Source: Brachionus manjavacas
Taxonomy: Eukaryota; Rotifera; Eurotatoria; Ploima; Brachionidae
Length of the DNA stretch: 64,000 bases
Direction: 5' to 3'
Assembly: GCA_019054805.1 (NCBI GenBank)
Contig: JAHQIY010000011.1
Span: forward strand, 3,229,001-3,293,000
The notes under the pieces were generated by a model that did not search any database, was not told where the DNA came from, and was given only the letters and a program-made list of their open reading frames with translations. Positions 53,301 through 62,958 of this stretch are shown one piece after another. Position numbers and translations under genes: made by a program. Position 1 is the stretch's first letter, and each line of letters opens with the position of its first letter.

Positions 53301-56300
53301 AAAAATGGTGTGCCCTTTCACCAGATCTCAACCCGATCGAGAACTTATGGTCACACATGAATGCCTAATTAATTGCATCCTTATTTTCTGTTTGTATTAT
53401 TTTGTGTTAACAAACAATTTTTTTTAACTTTTGCAAAAAACGGTATAACAAAGAAAAGGCTGATCTAAAGAATCGATGAAAATAAAATCATTAAACAAAA
53501 ATAGAAGGTTTCTTACTATAGTCTTTAAAATTTTATTCTATTCATTTGGATTATACGTTCCCATGTCTTAGCTCATACTCAGAAACTAAAACTAATAATA
53601 AATTTTTTTTAACTTGAATTTTATTACCAAATTATTTTTTATAGAATTGACTTTTTAAAAACTATTTTTTTTTTCAATAATCATTATTTGAATTTTGGTT
53701 TTTTAAAAAAAAATAAATAAAAAACACTTATATTTATATGCTTTTTATTAAGCCGAAATGCCAAAAAACAGCGTGGAAAAAGTTTTTTTTTTAAGCACAC
53801 ACTTAATTGAGAACAAGAGAGAAGATTTTATGATTTTAACGCTGCTTCTAAATTCAAAATCAAAGTTTTTAAAATTTTTTAATTTTAATATTTTTGTGTT
53901 TTAGATGACGCGCTTTTTGAAAAATTATGAATAAATTAAAAAAATAAATTTTTTTTAGCTTTAAGTGCTGCCATAAAAATAAAGATTTTTTTTGAGCTCT
54001 GCTTTTCTATTTGAATTTCTATTATAAACGCTACGTTTTTAATATGTATCGACTGTGTGACCCATAGGACTTTTAAAATAAAAAATTTAACATTGTTAGG
54101 TCCATGTTAGACCATGCACCAAATATCCTACTTATGGTATTAAAGCATGCGTCGCTAAACAAGGGGATACGGTAATTAAAAATTTAAAAAAAATTTAAGT
54201 GAAAGAAAAGATTGAAAGTATTATTGATATGTCAAAAAAAATGTAATTTTTACTGAAAAAAATACGATTTAAATTTAAGGTAAAATTTGTTTTCAAGAAA
54301 TAAAAATCTTGCCGCATATTTATTTATTTTAGAGATTCTTAAAGCTCTTTTTCTTAGCTACAAAATATTTTATTTTTATGAATTAAACCAATTTTAATAA
54401 AAATTTAGAGTGGATAATTTTGAAATATAATGCGAAAAATACTTTCATTGTCTGGATTTGATTGATTTCAAAATTTTTTTTGTAACCGCCTTAAGATAGT
54501 TGAAGAAATGATGTTTATCAATGAAATTGAAAGAATTAAAAAAGTGTGACATTTTAATTTTTGATAAAAAAAATTTATAAAAAATAAATTGTATATTAAA
54601 AAAAATTTAATTTTGAAATTCTTTTGGCCGATGCCCAAAAACAGAGATAATGGTTTTGGGATGAAACTCGCCATCGAAAATTAATAGAAAAAAAAAAGAA
54701 AAACTAAAAAAATTAAAATTAATGGAATTGATATGAAAATGGGCGTCGGAAAGAAAGTATATACCAATTTAAAATATCATCAAAGTTTATTGACTATTCA
54801 ATAAATTTAAACAAAGATGTTAACTTAGACTGACAAAAATTTTTGTTCATATTAAGTTGGACTTAAGCTGATTCTTAGCAAAAATTTTTTTTAGGCTGAA
54901 AATTTTACCAAAGAACGATTAATTCAGACTTTTATTTTTAATTCAAACTTTTTTAATTTTTTAGGCTTAAATTATTTTCATAACGTTCTTTGAGAAATGC
55001 CAAAATTGAAAACTACAACCAGGTGCTAAATGATTATTTTAAAAATTTTGTAAAGTAAAGTATGATGCATTTGATAAATAGTAAGAAATTTCCAAATTCT
55101 AGAACACTGACCCCAAATTTCCTCACCTCCACCTATTTTACAAAGCAAAGATATTTTTAAAAATTTTGACATGTCATTTAGCTTGGAATTTTCTGTACTT
55201 TTTGAAAACTAAATTAGTTTTTTGCAAGATTTTTATCGAGAATTGATCATAAACTTCAAGTTACCTAGTTGTCGAAAGATATTTGTCACATAACTCTAAT
55301 TGCAAGTTAGAACCTTTTACTAGTTTGAGTCTATTTAATTTAAGAAAAATTTAGTTATTTGTTAATTATTACCGAGCTAATGCTCCTTTAGAAATATAAA
55401 AAAGAGATTTAAAATAAAGTTAAAATAAAATAAAAAATAAATAAATTTTTTCTTTCAAATTTTTCACAACCCAAAAATTTTATTTTGATTCTCTCTAAGA
55501 TTTTGGTGTTTGGTAAATGTGAATTTGCGGTCGAAACCGAACATGGATATATTGCGGATGTTTTAAATTTCCCAAACAATGTTTAAATAAATTATTTTTC
55601 CTATCAATCAAATATTTTTTTCTTTATAATTAAAACTAATTTTTTTTCATTCATGAAGCTGAAAGCAAGTTAAATGATTGTACCAAACTTTCCAATTTTA
55701 TTTAAAAATAATAATTCAATTTTAATTAAATTGATTTACTCTCATCTTTTCCAACTCTTAAATAATTTTTTTTTTCAAATATAAAATCTTTTAAAACAAA
55801 AATAAAATTTGGAGTCTAAAATTAAGAATTTGATTCAAACTTTTTCTCATTTTTACATTTTTTTACTTTATAAGAATTTAAAAAAAATACATAAGAAAAA
55901 AACTTACGGTGCACAAACTTCATTCTTTCACCACTCGTGGGACATACATGCTTACAATTTACATTCTTTCGCCAATCACAAACATCTCGGCTTCGGTCAT
56001 AGTACAAACCGGGCTCACATTTTAGCACTTTGTCTTTGCCACCATTACAAAAGTGGTAGGCAGAACAATCGTATGGGTCTGGATAGAATGCTGCTTTGCT
56101 ACTGGGGCATTCAATAGTGCCGTACACGACTGCAGTCTCAGGGATTATCAAAGTGGGTATAGTGGTTCCATTGATTGGAATAGAGATCGTGGACATTTTT
56201 GTAGTGGATGGAGCAGCGCGGCATAGGGCCTCCGAAGGCCACATACATGCTTCGTCCGGTTCCGAGTACCACAAACCCTGATGACACTCGAGAACTGTGT

Positions 56301-56911
56301 GCAAGCCTGGCAAACAATAGTGATAGACGTGACAGTAATCTGGATCTGGGTAGTATCCGTCAGCGTCCCATGGACATGTGAAATTGGTTTCCACGCTGGG
56401 CTTCGGCGGCGAGTAGGTTGTTTTTTTTTTTTTATTCCTTCTCGAAGGCTTGGTCGGAAAAAGAGTCACTGGAAAAAACAATTTAAAAAAAAAAAAATTT
56501 TTTAAATAAAATAATTTTTGAAAATTTATTTTTAATAATTTTTACTTCCGTCTATGTCAGTGATTTTTTCCCATGGCCGATTTCCATTCTTGCACTCGAC
56601 ACTGCTAGCCCATCCGCACAGATTTAGCTCAGGGTCCCAAACAAGGCCTTCGCCACAATCATGAGGTGTCGGTGTTCCGCCAGTGCACATGTAGTATTTG
56701 CTACAGGTCTCCGGATCTGGAAAATAGCCGTCGCGGGTGCAAGTAATTCCGCGTTTTTTTATTGAATGCTGCTCGATGACTGCGAGCTTTTTGGCAGAGT
56801 TTTCTGCAGCAGCAAAACCTTGACAAAATTAAGTGATGGCACATTTTAAAGTGTGAACAGGTTACCTAATAGCCAAACAGCGGCCACAGCTATGCAAAAT
56901 TTAGATTTCAT
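50399..56911 (-). CDS. Secreted protein with five chitin-binding (CBM14/peritrophin-A) domains
   Basis: Four exons on the minus strand: 56911-56866, 56818-56546, 56468-55908 and 50844-50399; 441 residues; all joins keep frame. Seen: a signal peptide (MKSKFCIAVAAVWLLGFAAA) split by a 47 bp intron; six-cysteine domains at about 42-91 (DGYFPDPETCSKYYMC), 138-189 (DGYYPDPDYCHVYHYC), 227-278 (AFYPDPYDCSAYHFC), 282-334 and 358-412 (DGYYIDEYRPGCKYYYLC); a basic Pro/Lys linker (about 110-130) and a Thr-rich linker. The fourth domain exists only if exon 3 (CPTSGERMKFVH) is spliced over a 5063 bp intron to exon 4 (TSCCRYFECVNGELREFVC); phases agree (1+2), supporting the model. The hydrophobic C-terminal tail (FFQKILFNALIFFSLNIF) suggests membrane or GPI anchoring. 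Role: binding chitin in cuticle-like, egg-shell or gut matrices, inferred from the family. Alternative: 50399-50844 is a separate truncated gene. Confidence 0.82.
51360..51890 (+). mobile_element. LINE RT fragment in the chitin-binding gene's intron
   Basis: The plus strand reads 'LIQKQLGFRKHRRTS', then 'FDISKVLGRVCHD' (motif A, degenerate), 'AGVPEDSVISPLLLFSIYI' NDI (motif B) and 'KMKISVEKSCLMVLS'. The YADD box is mutated (FLLMTV). It is antisense to the host gene and resembles the RT remnant at 24.6 kb. Confidence 0.8.
51893..53440. mobile_element. Tc1-like remnant with 187 bp internal inverted repeat
   Basis: The start 'cagtatgttgcaaaaattta' (51893) has a weak inverted counterpart near 53440 (accgttttttgcaaaagtta). 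52397-52585 and 53014-53200 are close reverse complements, and nested words at 52015-52065 and 52740-52850 continue the symmetry (gggtgtattgtcg; tggatgtatgttttagacat). At 53300-53358 the plus strand reads 'WCALSPDLNPIENLWSHMNA', the DDE glutamate motif of Tc1 transposases. The inside has been duplicated in inverse orientation; the transposase is dead. Confidence 0.65.
53441..55351. other. Rest of the 5 kb intron: AT-rich, nothing recognised
   Basis: No exon with a cysteine pattern fitting the host protein was found here, on either strand. Confidence 0.4.
55352..55400 (-). mobile_element. LINE 3' tail (hairpin family) in the intron
   Basis: 'taccgagctaatgctccttt' at 55369, same as the copy at 35962. 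No coding remnant. Confidence 0.6.
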
Positions 56912-57639
56912 CTTAGCATTTAACCATAATAGCAATTGAAGACTATTTTGCCAAAAAGATAAAGAACAAAACGAAAACAATAGAAAATAACTTTTTTTTG
57001 TGAATAGATATAACATTTAAAAAAAAAAAGAGAAGAAATATTTTGTTAAAGGGTCTGCTCAAAACAAATTGGGATAACAAAGAGTTAATCTTTTGTATGA
57101 CAATTTAGAAATATCTAGATATTGTATTTGGTCTTTGCTACCTTTAATCTTTAATTAAAGCTAAAATATTAGGAAAATATTTTTGATAGGGAGAGGCAAG
57201 GTATTGTGTTGTTCACGGTAAACGTGGCTTAATCTCTTGTTTGTTTGCAATTGAAGGAGACTGGATCTGATTAGTTTAGCAAATTAATCAATTTCGAATT
57301 TGACCATTTTTATGAGAAATATCAAAAATAAGAGGAAGTCGTATGTTTTAACTAGCTTTTGCTAATAAACAATAAGCTTATTATCAAGGATTGAATTAGT
57401 TGTCAAACATATGAGATTTAGTCTTTTTTTTAAACTAGATAAGCAATCATAATACAAAATGAAATTGTTTTTTTCCAAATAATTGTAAAAAAAGTGGCAT
57501 TAGCACAAGAATATATTTCAGGAGAACATTTTTTTCAAAATTAATTGTTTGAATTTTAATTTTATTTCAAAAGAGCCAACTGGGGACTTTTCAGTAATTT
57601 ACTTAAATCATCAAGTCAGGAAATGAATACATCTTAGAA
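56912..57639. promoter_or_regulatory. 5' flank of the chitin-binding gene
   Basis: The presumptive promoter lies directly upstream (minus strand) of 56911. No motif is claimed. The rest is AT-rich. Confidence 0.35.
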
Positions 57640-57880
57640 AAGGTCATTAATGTCGCTCCAAAAGAATATTCCTCTCTAGCCACAAATGACCCGAATGAAG
57701 TCATTGGGCCCGAAAGGATTCGTATTCTTAAACTCAAAAATTATTCACATCCTCTTTCAATAATTTTCGGAAAATCATTAACCTTGGGGAAGCTACCAAA
57801 AGTTTAGAAGCAAGCAAATTTAGCACCGTTGCATAAGACATCAAAAAATCAGAAAATCACCTGTAAAGCCATATTTGAGA
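57640..57880 (+). mobile_element. LINE RT N-terminal fragment
   Basis: The plus strand reads 'ATNDPNEVIGPERIRILKLK' NYSHPLSIIF 'GKSLTLGKLPKV', one stop, then 'KQANLAPLHK'. This matches the K..GPD.I....LK......PL..IF..SL..G..P..WK.A...P pattern at the start of LINE RTs. It is cut off after about 80 codons. Confidence 0.75.
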
Positions 57881-58204
57881 GCTAAATGTTAGGATTGGAC
57901 CCTAAACAACTTTCGTTACTTATCTTGATACCTCCGTTCCAGTCTCAATTTAAAAACAACCCAAATTATCGATTCGACAAAGAATTAACTATTGATGGTA
58001 AAAAAATAAGAAAGAATATTAAAGTGTCATTTATTTATATTATTTTGTCAACAAAAAAATTAGTCAATTAAATGTATGAATCTTAAATTAAAAGTATTAG
58101 TTGTCATTTTAAGTAATTAGGTATCACTTAAAAAAATTTAATGTCAATAAAAAAAACATTTAAATCAAAAAAAAATTAAGAAAATATTTTCAATTATTTC
58201 ATAT

Positions 58205-58515
58205 CAAAGCTTTTGACTGCTTTTTTGGACGTCCTACTCCTCTTAATTTTCCAAATGGAATGTGGCAAGCTTCATCTGGAAAGGACTCGAATAATCCTTG
58301 GCTTTATGCAACACCAATTATATGCACATATAATGTTTGTGCCAAGACGGACAAGTGCATGTGCTTAATTTCCAATCATTTTCATTTAGACTTATTACTC
58401 TTAACTCCTGGAATGATTCTACAAATTCAGAATAGGTTTTCCATTGGCATTCCTTAATTGATTTAAGAAAATCAACGCATAGTTGTCTGTTCATTGTTCT
58501 TTTAATTAACATTAT
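58205..58515 (-). pseudogene. MULE transposase C terminus with SWIM finger
   Basis: The minus strand has 'RQLCVDFLKSIKECQWKTYS', 'LSTCTCPSWHKHYMC' (SWIM: C-x-C-x9-C), then with a frameshift 'FESFPDEACHIPFGKLRGVG' RPKKQSKALI. It differs from the SWIM copy at 49.4 kb, so at least two MULE families are present. It interrupts LINE debris of opposite orientation. Confidence 0.75.
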
Positions 58516-58589
58516 TTTAAATGACGTTTAATCAAAATAAATGACGATTTAATATGCGGCCTAAAAACAATAGCAAAGGATGCAAGTAT

Positions 58590-58990
58590 TCCTGAAAAAT
58601 TAAACATTAGCGACTCTTGCCCAGAAGTGAACATGACAGCTAATCTGAGATTTCACTGGCTTTCACCAAATTTGGATCGTAATCAAATTAAAAAATTTCT
58701 TCAGAAAATTTTAAAGGGAAGTAACGAATATTTAATTCAGTCTATTTCGAATGAACAGTACAATCTGAAGAATTTCACTCAGATTTCAAACGGTGTTATT
58801 AAAGTAACAGTTAATTGTGACCTAACTGATCATGAAGACTTAATTGATATAGTTGAAACCCGTATCATCAATAGTCATCGATGTCTTGTTCAACTATCAG
58901 GATATTACAGGCGATGAAATTTTGCAAGAAATGCTCGGCGAGAAGCCATGAAGAAGCAGAATGTAATAAACAGCTAATTACTTAACTTCT
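58590..58990 (+). pseudogene. LINE ORF1 (gag-like) with CCHC zinc knuckle
   Basis: 58627-58914 gives 96 codons including 'NLRFHWLSPNLDRNQIKKFL' and 'LVQLSGYYRR'. After a frameshift, 58914-58965 reads MKFCKKCSARSHEEAEC, a C-x2-C-x4-H-x4-C zinc knuckle. An RNA-binding ORF1 ahead of an RT (59.9 kb) fits a LINE of Jockey/CR1 type. The endonuclease is not seen between them, implying an internal deletion. Confidence 0.6.
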
Positions 58991-59564
58991 AAACTTGTTG
59001 GAAAAAGAACCAAATGTAGTAAAGAGATAATTCATTTTGATGAAGTCCCTGATGATGAAACCGCCTTAAATGATCAGGACAAAATATGAAAAGATGCAAC
59101 AAACGTGAACCTAAGTGAAGATATAACTACTAAAACATCCTAAATAAGGATCACTGTGGAAAAAATTGATGCAGCCCCGATAACTGGTGTGACCGTAAGT
59201 AAATCATATAACTCAGTGCAACAGGAAAGCAAAATCCCGAAATCAATAAGTCTAAACTCACTGAAAACAAAAATGATAAGACTTTTCTAACAAAGGTAAT
59301 TTTGAAACAACCCTAATCAAAGACCATAAGAAAATGGAGCTTAGTTCTGACTGGAAACCATTAATAGTTATGCTCTTGAGCCCTCTCGGTCAAAAAGTCA
59401 AAAAAGACGAACGAGTAGCTTATATCATGCTTTGCTCAAGCAGACTTACAGTGAAATTAAAGACTAAAAATCATGCAAACCAACCAATTAAAGAAAAATA
59501 CAAAAAGGAACTGTTTAAAACCGACTAACTTCTAAGAACAGGTCAGTAATTACACATTAGAAAA

Positions 59565-60600
59565 GTTTAATGGCACCCAAGTCAAAAATTCTTCAGATAA
59601 AGCAAATAAAAATTTTGCTTTAATTGATAAAGCATTGAAGTATCCTTACAAAGTTGAATCCAGAAGTGCGTGATTGAACAATTTAAATTAAATTTCATTA
59701 ATCAAAAAGGATTCATCTTCTAGAAGAATCTTAAGCTCAATATTGTCCGGAGATTTTCCTCCTTAATGAAATAAAAGTTGAACCGAGTGATTAACACTTC
59801 TTCTTTTCATATTTAAAATTTTAAATCATGGTGAAGGAATTGAAATTAAAGAATAAATTTCAGAGCATTTACTTAAAAGCAATTTAATACCCACGTCACA
59901 GCACGGTTTCCTACCAAAAAAGTCACTCCTGGACAATTAATTAGAAACTTGAGATTTTCTAAAGCATTATCGAAAGGTTTTCCGGCTGACATCATTTACA
60001 CAGATTTCGCAGTCGCTTTTGATAAGGTCTCTCACAGAATGCTTTTGTATAAACTCAAATTTCTTTGCTTTTGTGATTGCCTGATACAGTGGATAAAGGC
60101 GCTTCTATCAGAACGTTCTCAAGGAGTAGTCTTAGGAGATACCAGCTCAAATTGGTTAAAATTTACCACTGGAGTTCCACAAAGTTCAGAGCTGGGTTCT
60201 CTTCTCTTTGTTATTTGTATAAACGCTATTAATATTGTCCAAAACTATTGTGAAGCTTGTGCTGATGACACGATTATCTTATCAACACATTATAATTTTG
60301 ACTCGATTAATAAGCCACAACCAGATATAGATAAAGTCTGCAAGAGGTCAAAAGAGTGGTGGACTGAGCAAAATGAATCCAAACAAGATTTCAGAGTTTG
60401 ATTATGAGATCGGTTTTAAACCGCTGAGTAAGTCAAAAATCGAAAAGGTTACATACAGAGTAGAACAAGGCATCCAAGTCAAAAATTCTACAGATAAAGC
60501 AAATAAAAATTTTGCTTTAATTAATAAAGCATTGAAGTACCCTTGCAAAGTTGAATCCAGAAGTGCGTGATTGAATTTAGAACAATTTAAATTAAATTTC
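59565..60600 (+). mobile_element. LINE RT domain flanked by 120 bp direct repeats
   Basis: 59950-60400 reads 'DFAVAFDKVSHRMLLYKL' (motif A), 'TGVPQSSELGSLLFVICINA' (B) and 'CADDTIILS' (C; the Y is C). About 120 bases at 59568-59680 recur at 60475-60580 (gataaagcaaataaaaattt; gttgaatccagaagtgcgtg), encoding KANKNFALI.KALKYP.K. The repeat suggests an ORF1-derived segment duplicated on both sides, or two element ends. Confidence 0.8.
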
Positions 60601-60686
60601 TGTTCAAAACTTGTATTTTTATAAAGTTTATTTTTTTAAATAAAAAATTAGATGCAATTTACAAATTTAAGAAACCAAAAAAATAA

Positions 60687-61415
60687 CTACCGATTAACTC
60701 TAGGTCTATATTTGAGTGCTTTTTCAGGCAAGTCCAGAACTTTGAATGGAATATCCAGCTTTGGTGCTGTTTTCCACGAATTTAAATCTCTCACGTCAAT
60801 AATATCGTTCTTCTTCTCCAAATTTTTATCAAACTCATATCCAAAATCAAATTTTGTCGGAAACAAATCCACATTTGGGTTCAACTTGAGCATTTGGATG
60901 AGCTCTTCAGTCAAAGCCTCTTCGTTTTTTGTCGGAAGCTCGTAGTGTTCACTTCTCCAATTTTTATTTTTTTTTGAAAAAAATCCTTTTGAATACTCCG
61001 GTGTGCGATATGTGTTGTCGCCCGGTCTTCGTTCTTCAATGTCATTTCTTCTATTCAAAACATGTCTTTTGTGCCCAGCGAACCGATGAAAATCGTCCTC
61101 TCTCGGGTACTCAATTTCTCTTCTAGCTAGATGCTGGTTTGTCAGAACACTCAAGGTTGCCAAGTGAATGTTCTTGTCTGATTCACTTGCATCAAATAGG
61201 GTTCTTTTTGCAAAGTGTCTTTTTTGGCCATTTGCCTGATCTGGCCGGCTCTGCAACCATTTTTCGGTAAAGGGCCGCACAGAGCTAATGTTAGTTTCTA
61301 TTAGACCTATGGGGTAGATGGGCTTCGCCCGCATCGAATTGTAGTGGAACGGATGCGTCACTATTGAATCATTGTAAGTCAGGTCAGATATGTTGAAATT
61401 GGACACCGGAAGCAT
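60687..61415 (-). CDS. Unrecognised basic protein, 3' exon
   Basis: A clean reading of 242 codons from the ATG at 61415 to a stop at 60687. The frame remains open to a good splice acceptor (ttttttcag just upstream of 61443), so 61443-60687 may be a 3' exon and the true start may lie further up. Charged, Arg/Asn/Pro-rich and soluble, without signal peptide or membrane segment. Visible pieces: 'NDSIVTHPFHYNSMRAKPIY', 'FTEKWLQSRPDQANGQKRHF', 'YRTPEYSKGFFSKKNKNWRS' and a C-terminal 'ALKYRPRVNR'. Short aromatic/proline motifs separated by disordered linkers resemble ciliary microtubule-associated proteins, but this is only an impression. Codon use matches the confident genes of the window. Confidence 0.65.
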   Translation of the reverse strand: MLPVSNFNISDLTYNDSIVTHPFHYNSMRAKPIYPIGLIETNISSVRPFTEKWLQSRPDQANGQKRHFAKRTLFDASESDKNIHLATLSVLTNQHLARREIEYPREDDFHRFAGHKRHVLNRRNDIEERRPGDNTYRTPEYSKGFFSKKNKNWRSEHYELPTKNEEALTEELIQMLKLNPNVDLFPTKFDFGYEFDKNLEKKNDIIDVRDLNSWKTAPKLDIPFKVLDLPEKALKYRPRVNR

Positions 61416-61442
61416 TCTCAGGCAAATGAAATTGGCCCTATT

Positions 61443-62269
61443 CTGAAAAAAATAGTTAGCAACGGCGTTTTTTGAATTCAAAATAAAAAGGTAAATTTGA
61501 AATTTTATTTGAAAAGAAAAAAATCAAACAATTATTTGATTAAGTGATGATGTTGTTGATTTTTGTTTTTTGAAGTTTGTTTTTGAGCTGGAAAAAGAAA
61601 AGGGAAAAATAGTTTTAGTTTTACCTTTAAGTTTAAATTTTCTAATTGAATTTTAAAATCAACATTGATTGTTAAGCAATAAAATTTTTTAGTGCTTCTT
61701 TTATAAAAAATCGAATAATGCTTTTACATTGCAATTTATTAGCAATTTTCACAATACTTGGGGCTTTTTATTAAATTAGCATTATTTCCATTTAATTGGT
61801 TTCAAAAATAAAATAAATTGTTTGAGTTTCTGGCCAAATTGATCTTGCACTAATTTTTGCTACTTTCAAAAAATATTTACAAGAAACATTTTTTGTTCAA
61901 TAACCACTCGACACATAAAATATGAATTGTCCATAGCTGAAATAGCTAAAAAGTAAAAGCAATTATTAAATTTTTGAAAAAGATTAATATTATGAGAAAA
62001 TCTTAAAGGTATTTGTGAATTAAAAATAGTCAAACTCTTAAAAAAATTTCTTAAAAATATAAAATCTATAAACTGGTCTGTTTGAAGAATAAATGAGAAA
62101 AGTAAGAAGGCGTCTTGTTGATCAACTATTAAACAAAAACCAAAACTTTTTTTTCTTAAAAAAACAAGGCTTTTTAAACAAACGGGATATGACTAAAAAA
62201 ACGAATTTACTTGACATAATTATAACTTCCTCAGATATTAATATTATCTAAAAAGACAAGAAATTTAGC
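61443..62269. other. Upstream region of the unknown gene; possible exon at 61.54-61.59 kb
   Basis: On the minus strand a strong acceptor (ctttttccag at about 61589) precedes 'QKQTSKNKNQQHHHLIK' and a stop. It could be the last exon of another gene or part of the 5' UTR. The rest is AT-rich. Confidence 0.3.
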
Positions 62270-62840
62270 CACAGATCCTTGGTGGCTAAAAAATTGGCCA
62301 TTCTGCAGTCACATGAAAACAATGCCGTTGGCCAACACTTGGTAGCTATCTAATTGCATAACTTTTCTAATCTTTGACCTTTTTTTGATCTGTAAAAGCC
62401 AAAGTCAAGAAAATTTCAAGATCTTTCTAGTGGTATCTTCGGTTTTCCATAATTCGAAAAATTCATTGCAAAAAACCTATCTGAAAAACGTCAAAAAATG
62501 GGTTTTTTGCTCATTTTCGAAGTCGCCTAAAATCTTGTCCTTTTACTTTTTTGGACTCCTGTAAACTTTTTGCGCTCTTGAATTTGAAATATTAATCATT
62601 ATCGTAGCTAAAAAATTGACCATTCTGCAGTGACTTGAAAACTAAGTGACTGGTAAGCACTAGTAAGATTCCCATGTGCATAACTTTTCGAATCTTTGGC
62701 CTTTTTATTATCTTTTAAAGTCAAAGTCAAGAAAATTTCAAGATCTATCTAGTGGTAACTTCAGTTTTGCATAGTTCGAAAAATTCATTGCAAAAAACCT
62801 ATTTGAAAAACTTCAAAAAATGAGTATTTATATTAATTAT
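62270..62840. repeat. Two tandem copies of the dispersed repeat seen at 150-480
   Basis: About 62285-62580 and 62605-62830 each contain 'aaattg(g/a)ccattctgcagt', 'gtcaagaaaatttcaagatc' and 'gaaaaattcattgcaaaaaa', about 320 bp apart. Related to 150-480, where half is inverted. Confidence 0.75.
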
Positions 62841-62929
62841 AGGGGAAATAAAATACATCCTGTTAATTTGATGCCAATTTTTTGAAATTGTCAAAATTAT
62901 TAAAATTGCTTTTTTCTTTAAATCTCTAT

Positions 62930-62958
62930 AGGAGTAGTAATAGTAGTAGTAGTAATGA
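62930..62958. repeat. AGT/TAG microsatellite
   Basis: Short run of agtagtaatagtagtagtag at the 3' end (element sense) of the LINE that follows, and therefore perhaps its tail. Confidence 0.6.

Noticed and set aside
55809..56505. Plus-strand open frames opposite the chitin-binding exons
   Set aside because: Antisense shadows of the cysteine-rich domains; no start context or homology of their own.
57886..58071. Plus-strand open frame after the RT fragment (NPNYRFDKELTIDGKKIRK)
   Set aside because: Partly protein-like but flanked by transposon debris; identity not determinable, so left unannotated.
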